Shown one piece after another: positions 1 through 6,778 of a stretch of DNA of 12,437 nucleotides; position 1 is the first letter of the stretch, and each line of letters starts with the position of its first letter. Source of the stretch: Ruminococcus sp. (GTDB lineage: Bacteria; Bacillota; Clostridia; Oscillospirales; Acutalibacteraceae). Where the stretch lies: NCBI GenBank assembly GCA_022510985.1, contig JAFLSL010000010.1, positions 1 to 12,437 of the forward strand. Direction: 5' to 3'. The notes beneath the pieces are model-generated. The model ran no database searches and was not told the origin of the DNA. It was given only the letters and a program-made list of their open reading frames with translations. Position numbers and translations under genes: made by a program.

Positions 1-239
1 GCATTCGGAGTAATTGTCGCACATTTTACAGCAACTCCGTATTTTTTGGTAGCCTCTGCACTGTCAAATGTAACCTGATCTTTAGTCTTTTCTCTGTACT
101 CAAGACCTAAATCGTAGTACTCGGTTTTGAGGTCGATATACGGCAAAAGAAGTATATCCTTAATTTGTTGCCATATAACTCTTGTCATCTCGTCTCCGTC
201 CATCTCAACGAGCGGAGTTTTCATCTGAATTTTACTCAT
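1..239 (-). CDS. icd: NADP-dependent isocitrate dehydrogenase, N-terminal part
   Basis: Converts isocitrate to 2-oxoglutarate with NADP+. Only the first 79 codons lie in the window; the gene runs off the left edge. The translation begins [20 protein letters not shown] and contains the [13 protein letters not shown] signature (residues 11-23), YYDLGLEYR (about 41-49) and [10 protein letters not shown] at the window edge. These are typical of the homodimeric, eukaryote-like (type II) NADP-IDH and differ from the E. coli Icd type. The start ATG at 239-237 overlaps the aconitase stop codon by one base (TAATG). An AAAGGAG ribosome binding site lies 8 nt upstream, inside the end of the aconitase gene, so translation is probably coupled and the stoichiometry matched. 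Co-transcription with aconitase is inferred from the overlap. Identification is firm; the catalytic centre lies outside the window. Confidence 0.95.
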   Translation of the reverse strand, partial: MSKIQMKTPLVEMDGDEMTRVIWQQIKDILLLPYIDLKTEYYDLGLEYREKTKDQVTFDSAEATKKYGVAVKCATITPN

Positions 240-2170
240 TAGCTATTCTCCTTTGTGTAATCAAGCAAACCGCCTGCAATAATAATTGCCTTTGTTCTGT
301 CTGTAAGCTCGCATACAGCCTCAACAGTTTCGCCGCTTGTCTTGTTTACAACTGTAATATTTTTTCCATCCATAATTTCCTGTTTAACATTCGGAAGCTC
401 AAGCTGATCTCCGAGGTTAAATTTATCGTAATCCGATGCATTCAAGAATGTAAGCGGAATAATTCCTGCGTTGATAAGGTTTGCTCTGTGAATTCTTGCA
501 AAGCTCTTAACGAGTACAGCCTTAACTCCGAGATATAAAGGAGCAAGAGCCGCGTGCTCACGTGATGAGCCTTGACCGTAGTTTTCTCCGCCTACAACGA
601 TACTGCTTCCCAAAGCCTTAGCTCTGCTGGGGAAGTCCTTGTCGCATACTGTAAAGCAATGCTCGGAGATTTTCGGAATATTTGAACGAAGCGGAAGAAT
701 TTTTGCTCCGGCAGGCATAATATGGTCGGTTGTAATATTGTCGCCAACCTTAAGACTGCAGGATGCCTCGATTTTATCTGAAAGAGGGGAGGTTTTTGGG
801 TAAGGCTTAATGTTCGGACCTCTTAATACCTCAACGCTGTCCATTTCATCGACAGATGCAGGCTCAATAACCATATTGTCGTTAATAAGGAACTTTTCAG
901 GCATCTCGATTTCAACATCAGCACCGAGAGTTGTCGGGTCTGTAAATACGCCGGTCAGTGCCGATGCCGCTGCGGTTTCGGGGGAAACGAGGTAAATCTG
1001 ACCGTCGGCAGTACCCGAACGTCCCTCAAAGTTACGGTTAAATGTTCTGAGTGAAATACCGCTTGAATTAGGCGACTGACCCATACCGATACAAGGACCG
1101 CACGCACTCTCTAAAATTCTTGCACCTGCCGCAATCATATCACCTAAAGCACCGTTTAAAGCGAGCATATTAAGAACCTGCTTGCTACCGGGAGCAATAG
1201 CAAGGCTAACACCATCTGCAACGGTTTTTCCCTTAAGAATAGCAGCAACCTTCATCATATCTCTGTATGATGAGTTTGTGCAAGAGCCGATACATACCTG
1301 ATCAATCTTCTGACCTGAAAGTGATTCGATAGTTTTGATGTTATCGGGTGAATGAGGACAAGCCGCAAGGGGCTTAAGCTCGTCTAAGTTAATATCTATA
1401 ATTTCGTCATATTCAGCGTCAGCGTCGGAAGAAAGCTCAATATAATCTTCCTCTCTGCCTTGAGCCTTTAAGAATTCTCTTGTGATTTCGTCGGAAGGGA
1501 AGATAGAAGTAGTAGCTCCAAGCTCAGCTCCCATATTTGTAATTGTAGCTCTTTCGGGAACAGATAATGTCTTAATACCCTCGCCCGCATACTCTACGAT
1601 TTTGCCGACTCCGCCTTTAACGGACATAACCTCAAGCACCTTGAGAATAATATCCTTAGCACTAACCCAAGGCTTAAGCTTGCCTGTAAGATTAACCTTT
1701 ACCATTTTAGGCATTGTAATATAATAAGCACCGCCGCCCATAGCAACCGCAACGTCAAGTCCGCCGGCACCGATAGCGAGCATACCTATGCCGCCGCCTG
1801 TGGGAGTGTGGCTGTCAGAGCCGATTAATGTCTTTCCGGGCTTGCCGAAACGCTCCAAATGAACCTGATGACAAATTCCGTTGCCGGGTCTTGAAAAATA
1901 AATACCGTGCTTGTTACAAACAGACTGAATAAAACGATGGTCGTCAGCGTTTTCAAAACCAGTCTGAAGTGTATTATGGTCTATGTAAGCAACGCTTTTC
2001 TCGGTTTTAACTCTCGGAACTCCGATAGCCTCAAACTCGAGATAAGCCATAGTACCTGTCGCGTCCTGCGTTAAGGTCTGGTCAATTTTAAGACCTATAT
2101 CCTGACCGACAATCATTTCGCCGTCAACGATATGACTCTTGATAATTTTCTGTGCAATAGTTAAACCCAT
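239..2170 (-). CDS. acn: Aconitate hydratase (short bacterial type)
   Basis: Interconverts citrate and isocitrate through cis-aconitate, using a [4Fe-4S] cluster in the cytoplasm. At 643 residues it belongs to the short bacterial aconitase subgroup, not the ~900-residue AcnA type. Visible motifs are [10 protein letters not shown] (117-126); the three expected cluster cysteines C297 (in IGSCTNS), C357 and C360 (in ACGPCIGMG); and the swivelling-domain active-site loop [16 protein letters not shown] (527-542). The intact motifs and ends argue for a functional enzyme. The start ATG follows TAGGAGG with 6-7 nt spacing. The next gene is icd, overlapping by one base, so the pair carries citrate to 2-oxoglutarate, the usual route to glutamate in anaerobes with an incomplete TCA cycle. 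The membrane-protein gene upstream on the same strand ends 104 nt away with no convincing terminator between them, so read-through is possible, although a -10-like TATAAT lies in the gap. Confidence 0.97.
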   Translation of the reverse strand: MGLTIAQKIIKSHIVDGEMIVGQDIGLKIDQTLTQDATGTMAYLEFEAIGVPRVKTEKSVAYIDHNTLQTGFENADDHRFIQSVCNKHGIYFSRPGNGICHQVHLERFGKPGKTLIGSDSHTPTGGGIGMLAIGAGGLDVAVAMGGGAYYITMPKMVKVNLTGKLKPWVSAKDIILKVLEVMSVKGGVGKIVEYAGEGIKTLSVPERATITNMGAELGATTSIFPSDEITREFLKAQGREEDYIELSSDADAEYDEIIDINLDELKPLAACPHSPDNIKTIESLSGQKIDQVCIGSCTNSSYRDMMKVAAILKGKTVADGVSLAIAPGSKQVLNMLALNGALGDMIAAGARILESACGPCIGMGQSPNSSGISLRTFNRNFEGRSGTADGQIYLVSPETAAASALTGVFTDPTTLGADVEIEMPEKFLINDNMVIEPASVDEMDSVEVLRGPNIKPYPKTSPLSDKIEASCSLKVGDNITTDHIMPAGAKILPLRSNIPKISEHCFTVCDKDFPSRAKALGSSIVVGGENYGQGSSREHAALAPLYLGVKAVLVKSFARIHRANLINAGIIPLTFLNASDYDKFNLGDQLELPNVKQEIMDGKNITVVNKTSGETVEAVCELTDRTKAIIIAGGLLDYTKENS

Positions 2171-2195
2171 AAATTACCTCCTAAAAAATTGCATA

Positions 2196-2222
2196 ATTAT
2201 AGTATACATCCATTCTTGTTAA
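2196..2222 (-). promoter_or_regulatory. Possible promoter of acn-icd
   Basis: In minus-strand orientation a consensus TATAAT (2201-2196) is preceded by TTAACA (2222-2217), a 5/6 match to the -35 consensus but with a short 15-bp spacer. An overlapping TATACT lies just upstream. The predicted transcript would start roughly 20 nt before the acn start codon, just ahead of its AGGAGG site. The short spacer makes this less certain than the other promoters in the window. Confidence 0.4.
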
Positions 2223-2274
2223 TTTTATCACAAATTCAGTATAAAGTAAAGTTTTTTATTTGCTTTTTAGTTGC

Positions 2275-2937
2275 TTATTCGTTACTGAGTTTTAGTTCTT
2301 TAACAAGTGTTTTTTTAAGAATCTTATTGAATAAATTAACTAAAAGTCCCGTAAAAAGTGCCGCAACAAGCGTACCTTCTCTGATACCGAGAATCTGGAA
2401 GTTAAAGAATATCATAGAAAGCAGTGCCGCAGTAGCCACGCAGCATATATCAAAAACCGTTTTAACCCTTCCGAAATCCTTGCCGCTTACGTCCGCAATC
2501 GCCTTTACTATACCTTCGCCGGAATTAAAAATCAGATTAGCTATAATAGTAAGTGAAATTCCGAACGCAAGAATTACAACTCCCATAAGCATTAGTGTAG
2601 CTTGCGTTAAATAGCTGTCAGTAGGGAACAACGATGCAATTTTTAAGCCAAAATCAGTAAAATATCCGAACACAAAGGAGAGCGGAATTTGCAGTAATTG
2701 CAGCTTTTTGAAATTCTTTTTAAGAATTAAAATTTGCCCTAAAACCATAATTATATTCCAGCTTGCCGACCAAAACCCAAATGAAACAAAATCAAATCTC
2801 AGACTTAAAATATTCGGCACTGAAGAAATTGTAGAAATTCCGAGATTTGCTTGTTTTGAAAAAGCTATTCCCAAAGCCACGAAAAAAATACCTATTATGC
2901 AAAGTATAAACCTTTTTATAAAGTCAACTTTCGACAT
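2275..2937 (-). CDS. YczE/YitT-like integral membrane protein
   Basis: A 220-residue polytopic membrane protein resembling the YczE/YyaS/YitT family, whose biochemical role is not established. About five hydrophobic segments are visible: residues ~8-27, ~53-71, ~82-100, ~113-134 and ~160-200 (the last may be two). Family-like conserved stretches are ANLGISTISSVPNILS near the N-terminus and NSGEGIVKAIADVSGKDFGR followed by VKTVFD in the loop before the last hydrophobic block. I chose ATG 2937 because GGAG (2950-2947) sits 9 nt upstream. The in-frame ATG at 2946 directly abuts GGAG with no spacing; using it would add MIN and give 223 residues. The gene has its own divergent promoter facing typA and is followed 104 nt later by acn on the same strand. 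No functional link to aconitase is implied beyond position. Confidence 0.8.
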   Translation of the reverse strand: MSKVDFIKRFILCIIGIFFVALGIAFSKQANLGISTISSVPNILSLRFDFVSFGFWSASWNIIMVLGQILILKKNFKKLQLLQIPLSFVFGYFTDFGLKIASLFPTDSYLTQATLMLMGVVILAFGISLTIIANLIFNSGEGIVKAIADVSGKDFGRVKTVFDICCVATAALLSMIFFNFQILGIREGTLVAALFTGLLVNLFNKILKKTLVKELKLSNE

Positions 2938-2957
2938 ATTTATCATCTCCGAAATCC

Positions 2958-2986
2958 ATTATAGCACAAAACCATAAAATGTTTAA
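2958..2986 (-). promoter_or_regulatory. Extended -10 promoter of the YczE-like gene
   Basis: On the minus strand TGCTATAAT (2966-2958) is a perfect extended -10 element. TTAAAC (2986-2981) lies 17 bp upstream as a weak -35, which is acceptable for an extended -10 promoter. Transcription should begin near 2951, so the 5' leader would be only about 14 nt and would start at the GGAG ribosome binding site. Confidence 0.65.
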
Positions 2987-2987
2987 G

Positions 2988-3016
2988 TTGAAATTTTATA
3001 TCCAAAGTGTTATAAT
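2988..3016 (+). promoter_or_regulatory. Promoter of typA
   Basis: TTGAAA (2988-2993), an exact 17-bp spacer and a consensus TATAAT (3011-3016). The leader to the typA ATG is about 50 nt. It is arranged back to back with the promoter of the YczE-like gene, the two -35 boxes being one base apart (2986/2988), so binding of polymerase at one may affect the other. The spacer contains ATATCCAAAGT, a word that also occurs in the repeat copies near 5830, 5960 and 6825. Confidence 0.8.
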
Positions 3017-3072
3017 CATAAATTAGTAATTTATAGGTAATTTTAATTGGATTAATCAAAAGGAATGATAGT

Positions 3073-4893
3073 ATGAGTACAGCAGAAAATTTACGCAATG
3101 TAGCCATTATAGCTCACGTTGACCACGGAAAAACAACTTTGGTAGACCAGCTCTTAAAGCAGAGCGGTGTTTTTCGTGAGAACGAAGAAGTAAACGAGCG
3201 TGTAATGGATTCAAACGACCTCGAGCGTGAGCGTGGAATTACAATTCTTTCAAAAAACACAGCCGTAATGTACAACGGCATAAAGATTAATATTGTTGAT
3301 ACTCCGGGCCACGCGGACTTTGGTGGTGAGGTAGAACGTATACTTATGATGGTAGACGGCGTTGTGCTTCTTGTTGACGCATTTGAAGGTTGTATGCCCC
3401 AAACGAGATTTGTACTTAAAAAGGCTCTCGGTTTAGGAAAGAAACCGCTTGTTGTTTTAAATAAAATCGACCGTCCGGGTGCAAGACCCGAGGAGGTAGT
3501 CGATGAGGTTTTAGACCTCTTTATTGAACTCGGAGCAGACGAGGATCAGCTCGATTTCCCCGTGGTTTATGCGTCCGCAAAAAACGGCTACGCATCCGAT
3601 GACCCTTATGAAGAGGCTGAGGATATGACCGCGTTATTTAACGCTATTATAAACGAAATTCCGGCTCCCAAGGGAGATCCGGACGGCGGACTTCAACTCC
3701 TTTTATCAAATATTGATTACGACCGCTTTGTCGGACGTATCGGCGTCGGACGCGTTGAACGCGGAACAGTTAAAAACGGTCAGCAAGCCGTACTATGCCA
3801 CAGCGACGGGACCACCTCTAACGTAAAAATCTCAAAGCTATATCAGTTTGAGGGCTTAAAACGTGTAGAAAGCGAAACGGCAACATGCGGAGATATCGTT
3901 TGTGTAAGCGGTATCAGTGATATTAATATCGGCGAAACTATCTGCGATACAGAAAACATCGACCCGCTTCCGTTTGTTAAAATTGACGAGCCTACCGTAA
4001 CGATGAATTTTATGGTAAATAACTCTCCGTTTGCCGGTCAGGACGGAAAATATGTCACCTCGCGTAATATCCGCGACAGACTTTTCAGAGAGATTGAAAC
4101 AAATATCGCCTTAAGAGTAGAGGAAACAGATTCATCCGATACTTTTAAGGTGAGCGGACGAGGCGAACTTCACCTCTCAATTCTTATCGAAACAATGCGT
4201 CGTGAAAACTACGAATTCCAGGTTTCACGCCCACAGGTTATCACAAAGACAATCGACGGAGTTTTATGCGAGCCGATTGAGTATCTTATGATAGAAGTGC
4301 CTGACAACTACGTCGGAGCCGTAATGGAAAAACTCGGTTCACGAAAAGCGGAGCTTGTTAATATGGGAACCCGTGAAAGCGGAATTACTCATATTGAATT
4401 TAAAATCCCTTCGCGTGGACTTATGGGTTACCGCCCCGAGTTTTTAACCGATACTAACGGAAACGGTATTATGAATCATGTTTTCGATTCATACGAGCCG
4501 TTTAAGGGCGAGATTATTACCCGTCACCAAGGCTCTCTCGTAGCCTTTGAAACGGGCGACAGCGTTGCCTACGGACTTTATCAGGTTCAGGAAAGAGGCA
4601 AGCTGTTTATCGGAGCAGGCGTTCCAGTGTATGAGGGTATGATTGTCGGCGAATCTCCGAAGGCGGGAGATATCGTTGTAAATGTATGTAAGAAAAAGCA
4701 TATTACCAACACCCGTGCCTCAGGCTCTGACGATGCTCTCAAATTAACCCCGCCGACGGTTCTCTCGCTTGAGCAATGCCTTGAATTCATCGCTGACGAC
4801 GAGCTTGTTGAGGTTACTCCTAACAATATTCGTATGAGAAAAATGATTCTCTCAAAAGAACAGCGTATGAAACAGCAATTCAGAAAGAAGTAA
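3073..4893 (+). CDS. typA: Ribosome-associated translational GTPase TypA/BipA
   Basis: TypA/BipA is an EF-G/LepA-like translational GTPase that binds the 70S ribosome and acts in 50S subunit assembly and in cold or stress growth. At 606 residues it has the family's normal length. The GTP-binding domain shows G1 AHVDHGKTT (14-22), the switch I region RERGITIL (52-59), G3 DTPGHADFGGEVER (76-89), G4 NKID (130-133) and G5 SAK (168-170). Domain II follows from about residue 205. The C-terminal half contains the TypA-typical SGRGELHLSILIETMRRE and IPSRGLMGYRPEFLTDTNG stretches. The start is set by AAGGA 8 nt upstream of ATG 3073 and by the usual N-terminus ENLRNVAIIAHVDHGK. The gene has a strong promoter at 2988-3016. 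A DEDDh exonuclease gene follows after only 4 nt and is probably co-transcribed and translationally coupled. Nothing unusual in the protein. Confidence 0.98.
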   Translation: MSTAENLRNVAIIAHVDHGKTTLVDQLLKQSGVFRENEEVNERVMDSNDLERERGITILSKNTAVMYNGIKINIVDTPGHADFGGEVERILMMVDGVVLLVDAFEGCMPQTRFVLKKALGLGKKPLVVLNKIDRPGARPEEVVDEVLDLFIELGADEDQLDFPVVYASAKNGYASDDPYEEAEDMTALFNAIINEIPAPKGDPDGGLQLLLSNIDYDRFVGRIGVGRVERGTVKNGQQAVLCHSDGTTSNVKISKLYQFEGLKRVESETATCGDIVCVSGISDINIGETICDTENIDPLPFVKIDEPTVTMNFMVNNSPFAGQDGKYVTSRNIRDRLFREIETNIALRVEETDSSDTFKVSGRGELHLSILIETMRRENYEFQVSRPQVITKTIDGVLCEPIEYLMIEVPDNYVGAVMEKLGSRKAELVNMGTRESGITHIEFKIPSRGLMGYRPEFLTDTNGNGIMNHVFDSYEPFKGEIITRHQGSLVAFETGDSVAYGLYQVQERGKLFIGAGVPVYEGMIVGESPKAGDIVVNVCKKKHITNTRASGSDDALKLTPPTVLSLEQCLEFIADDELVEVTPNNIRMRKMILSKEQRMKQQFRKK

Positions 4894-4897
4894 TTCT

Positions 4898-5755
4898 ATG
4901 GATATTATTATTCTCGATTTAGAGTGGAACGGCTCCTACAGTAAAAAAGTTCACCACTACGTGAACGAAATTATTGAAATCGGTGCCGTAAAGGTTGATG
5001 AAAATTTAGAGAAAAAAGATACTTTCTCAATGCTTGTTAAGCCCGAAATAGGAAAAAAACTGAGCAGTCATATTGTTTCGTTAACCCATATCGACAATAA
5101 AGAACTTTTTGAATGTGGTGTAAGCTTTAAAGAGGCAACAGAAAAATTCACCGAGTTTGCCCGCGGCAGTGTAATTCTTACTTGGGGAACATCTGATGTT
5201 TTAACCTTGATGGATAATTATAACTTCTTTACAGGAGACAGCGAAATCCCCTTTCTAAAAAGATACTGCAATCTTCAGGAATACTGCGAGTATATGCTTG
5301 ATGTCCACAATCCCGCATCTCAGCTCGGACTTCAAACCTGTGCAGATATGCTTTCAATTGAAAATGATGAAGAGGATCTCCATAGAGCCTATGCCGACGC
5401 AATTTTAAGCTTGAAATGCCTTAAAAAGATATATAATAAAAAGAAGTTTGAAAAATATATCTCCAAAGCTGATGATGAATTTTATCGTAGAATAACGTTT
5501 AAAAACAAGCAAATTACAGATATTAACAATCCGCTTGTTGATAAAAGCCAGCTTTATTTTATCTGTGACGACTGCGGAATAAGGGTTGAGCAGCTTACGC
5601 ATTTTAAGGTAAAAAACAAAAATTTCGTAGCAAAATTCCGTTGTCCCAAATGCCGCAAGCAATTTAACGGACGAGTTTCAATGCGTCTTAAATTTGACGG
5701 AATAACAATAAAAAAGAAAACTTTCCTAAACGAACCCCCAAAACTCCCAGACTGA
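4898..5755 (+). CDS. DEDDh-type 3'-5' exonuclease with C-terminal zinc ribbon
   Basis: A 285-residue protein with an N-terminal RNase T/DnaQ-like exonuclease fold. The DEDDh catalytic set is visible: D7 and E9 in LDLEW, D100 in WGTSDVLTL, and H162 plus D167 in LHRAYADA. These residues bind two metal ions and hydrolyse nucleotides from 3' ends; the natural substrate (DNA or RNA) cannot be told. The C-terminal quarter carries two CxxC knuckles, C223/C226 (ICDDCG) and C249/C252 (RCPKCR), forming a probable zinc ribbon, followed by a basic tail. The start lies 4 nt after the typA stop with only a weak AGAAAGAAG upstream, so translation probably depends on coupling to typA. The last codons, encoding NEPPKLPD, overlap the start of repeat copy A, so the extreme C-terminus may have been reshaped by that repeat. 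No terminator directly follows; the first hairpin is about 145 nt downstream. Confidence 0.87.
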   Translation: MDIIILDLEWNGSYSKKVHHYVNEIIEIGAVKVDENLEKKDTFSMLVKPEIGKKLSSHIVSLTHIDNKELFECGVSFKEATEKFTEFARGSVILTWGTSDVLTLMDNYNFFTGDSEIPFLKRYCNLQEYCEYMLDVHNPASQLGLQTCADMLSIENDEEDLHRAYADAILSLKCLKKIYNKKKFEKYISKADDEFYRRITFKNKQITDINNPLVDKSQLYFICDDCGIRVEQLTHFKVKNKNFVAKFRCPKCRKQFNGRVSMRLKFDGITIKKKTFLNEPPKLPD

Positions 5756-5897
5756 TTTTTTATTTTCTTCGTCAATTCGTGCAGTCCCTATCTAAAACTA
5801 ATATCCCCCTGGCGTTCGTGCCGCTATTCAACTTTGGATAAATGGGACAGGTTCTTCTATAGACTTTTAAAGCAAAATACTATGTATATTTTATTGC
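5738..5897 (+). repeat. Repeat copy A, running from the exonuclease 3' end into a hairpin
   Basis: Read on the plus strand, this stretch aligns by eye with the minus strand of copies B (5924-6056) and C (6779-6922). Shared blocks are a CDS-end block (CAAAACTC...GACTGATTTTTTATT), a CAGTCCCTATCTAAAA block and AACTTTGGATAAA (5830-5842). With C it also shares GGGACAGGTTCTTCTATAGAC (5844-5864; C has AGGATAGGTTTTTCTGTAGAC) and a following CAAAAT. The shared parts look about 65-75% identical. Possible RNA helices are TATCC (5802-5806) with GGATA (5836-5840), and GTCCC (5784-5788) with GGGAC (5844-5848), plus a small GGC/GCC hairpin around 5811-5822. It ends at the hairpin at 5898-5923. No ORF of note runs through it beyond the exonuclease stop. 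Confidence 0.6.
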
Positions 5898-5930
5898 AAA
5901 GCTTCCATTCACTTGGAAGCTTTTATTATT
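5898..5930 (+). terminator. Hairpin terminator between repeat copies A and B
   Basis: AAAGCTTCCA (5898-5907) and TGGAAGCTTT (5914-5923) form a perfect 10-bp stem with the 6-nt loop TTCACT. TTTTATTATT follows on the plus strand and an A/T-rich run precedes it, so it could work in both directions. It probably ends the typA-exonuclease transcript and, read on the minus strand, also closes repeat copy B. The U tract is interrupted, so strength is uncertain. Confidence 0.65.
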
Positions 5931-6056
5931 GTTAACTATAAAGTTTTTATGCCATATCCAAAGTCATATAATGTACGCACGTATAAGGATATATTTATTA
6001 AATAGTGACTGTACGGTCTGATGTGGAAAATTAAAAATCAAAGTCCTGACTTTTGT
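5924..6056 (-). repeat. Repeat copy B, inverted relative to A and direct relative to C
   Basis: Read on the minus strand it contains GACTTTGATTTTTAA (a coding-end block, 6045-6031), CATCAGACCGTACAGTCACTA, ATATATCC, GACTTTGGATAT and then the hairpin at 5898-5923. The block order is the same as in A and C. Helices implied in this copy are ATATCC/GGATAT (5954-5959 with 5987-5992) and ACTAT/ATAGT (5935-5939 with 6002-6006), differing in sequence from the equivalent pairs in A and C. With A it forms an imperfect inverted repeat centred on about 5911. With C it forms a direct repeat about 867 bp apart that brackets the 6197-6695 cassette. Confidence 0.6.
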
Positions 6057-6060
6057 ACTC
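6031..6060 (-). pseudogene. Possible 3' remnant of a second small four-Cys gene
   Basis: In the frame ending at TAA 6033-6031 the minus strand reads EYKSQDFDF-stop. This resembles the C-terminus FSKEDFDL-stop of the intact small protein at 6899-7105, and the matching DNA continues into the shared repeat. The frame stays open back to an ATG at 6129 (32 codons), but no ribosome binding site precedes it. Upstream of the last ~8 codons there is no similarity to the four-Cys protein. I read this as a leftover 3' end, not a gene; the similarity is short, so confidence is low. Confidence 0.25.
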
Positions 6061-6072
6061 TCCTATAAAATC

Positions 6073-6084
6073 GAACAAATTTTC
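6073..6084. promoter_or_regulatory. Upstream LexA-like box (imperfect)
   Basis: GAACAAATTTTC matches the downstream box at 6103-6114 at 11 of 12 positions and lies exactly 30 bp (about three helical turns) upstream of it. It deviates from GAAC-N4-GTTC by one base. It sits upstream of the -35 element, so it could be a second operator bound cooperatively. Confidence 0.4.
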
Positions 6085-6094
6085 TATAAAGCTA

Positions 6095-6123
6095 TTGTTT
6101 CTGAACAAATGTTCTGCTATAAT
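6095..6123 (+). promoter_or_regulatory. Promoter of the sigma-like two-gene cassette
   Basis: TTGTTT (6095-6100), a 17-bp spacer and TATAAT (6118-6123) with an extended TGC immediately before it. The spacer contains the palindromic box GAACAAATGTTC, so a repressor bound there would directly block polymerase. The leader to the first gene is about 65 nt. Confidence 0.7.
6103..6114. promoter_or_regulatory. LexA-like operator (SOS box)
   Basis: GAACAAATGTTC is a perfect GAAC-N4-GTTC palindrome, the core of the Gram-positive LexA/DinR box, placed between the -35 and -10 of the cassette promoter. LexA regulation is inferred from the motif and its position; another repressor with a similar site is possible. 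Confidence 0.5.
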
Positions 6124-6196
6124 AAACATACAAGGTTATTAAGCCCCGAATAAGCTTGTGAATTTTTAGTGGAAGTACGAATGAAAGGATATTTAT

Positions 6197-6412
6197 ATGA
6201 ATTATACTGAATGGGCACAGGAATATTATAGAGACGCCGAAAATGTAATGAAGACAATAAAAAAATATGAAAATATTTTAAAGAATTCAAAGGAGCCGAA
6301 CGAAGAAAATCTCAATTCAATTATCGCATCATACCGTTATATTTACTACGATATTTTAAACACCGCAAAAATGCTTGATGAAAGAGCAAAGGAAAATAAA
6401 AATGCGGCATAA
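6197..6412 (+). CDS. Small charged helical protein, first gene of the cassette
   Basis: A 71-residue protein of unknown function. It begins MNYTEWAQEYYRDAENVMKT, is rich in E, K, N, Y and A, lacks cysteine, has no signal peptide or membrane segment, and should be almost entirely alpha-helical in two or three helices. The sequence shows no catalytic motif. The ribosome binding site AAAGGA lies 7 nt before ATG 6197. Its last 11 nt overlap the start of the sigma-region-4-like gene, so the two are translated together and probably act together. A role as a partner or regulator of the downstream DNA-binding protein is inference from this overlap. From memory, similar gene pairs of a small helical protein plus a sigma-like protein occur in Clostridia, but I cannot verify this here. 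Confidence 0.8.
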   Translation: MNYTEWAQEYYRDAENVMKTIKKYENILKNSKEPNEENLNSIIASYRYIYYDILNTAKMLDERAKENKNAA

Positions 6413-6695
6413 AAGAGTTGCAATATCTGAAAAAAACGAGCATAAGCTCGCGTATTACGACTTTGATTATAGGGAGACAAACGACAGAGAAATAGAAAAA
6501 ATGAAAAAAATACTCAGAAATGCTATCACAAACGAACTGACAGAACGCCAACGCTATTGCATTTGTGAGCATTATCTCAACGGCAGAAGTATGAAAAATA
6601 TTGCAAACGAGCTTTGTATTCATCCTTCAACAGTAACACGTCATATTCAAAGTGCAAAAAATCGCCTTAAAAGAATCGCGAGCTGCTACAATTGA
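6402..6695 (+). CDS. Sigma-70 region 4-like DNA-binding protein
   Basis: A 97-residue protein. Residues 45-92 form a sigma-70 region 4/LuxR-like helix-turn-helix: LTERQRYCICEHYLNGRSMK leads into IANELCIHPSTVTRHIQSAKNRLKR, where the ERQR start and the STVTRHIQSAKNRLKR recognition helix are characteristic. The N-terminal 44 residues (with LAYYDFDYRETND) do not look like sigma region 2, so it lacks the parts needed to bind the -10 and is not a complete sigma factor. It may act as a transcription activator, a split sigma subunit or a phage-type late regulator. I chose ATG 6402, preceded by AAAGGA at 8 nt; TTG 6375 or ATG 6378 would extend it by 8-9 residues but have no good ribosome binding site. 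It overlaps the upstream gene by 11 nt and is followed by a strong terminator. Confidence 0.8.
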   Translation: MRHKRVAISEKNEHKLAYYDFDYRETNDREIEKMKKILRNAITNELTERQRYCICEHYLNGRSMKNIANELCIHPSTVTRHIQSAKNRLKRIASCYN

Positions 6696-6705
6696 AAATT
6701 TAATA

Positions 6706-6759
6706 AAATAAAGTCGGGAAGATAGCTGATAAAGTCCAGTTATCTTCCCGATTTTATTT
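6706..6759 (+). terminator. Strong terminator after the sigma-like gene
   Basis: A 23-bp stem (6706-6728 with 6737-6759) with an 8-nt loop; the core is TCGGGAAGATA paired with TATCTTCCCGA, flanked by AAATAAA/TTTTATTT. Two positions pair as G-U in the plus-strand RNA but would be A-C mismatches on the minus strand, which indicates it evolved mainly as a plus-strand terminator. It can still serve minus-strand transcripts from the four-Cys gene. It occupies the same place relative to repeat copy C as the 5898-5923 hairpin does to A and B, but its stem sequence is unrelated. Confidence 0.85.
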
Positions 6760-6778
6760 AATATTATGAATTTCTTAA

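Noticed and set aside
6031..6129. 32-codon minus-strand ORF opposite the cassette promoter
   Set aside because: No Shine-Dalgarno sequence, it overlaps the promoter and both LexA-like boxes, and only its last ~8 codons resemble the four-Cys protein; treated as a remnant.
6181..6210. Nine-codon upstream ORF (MKGYLYELY) overlapping the start of the 71-aa gene
   Set aside because: It has no ribosome binding site of its own, and its first codons are the AAAGGA site of the real gene; chance overlap is the simpler reading.
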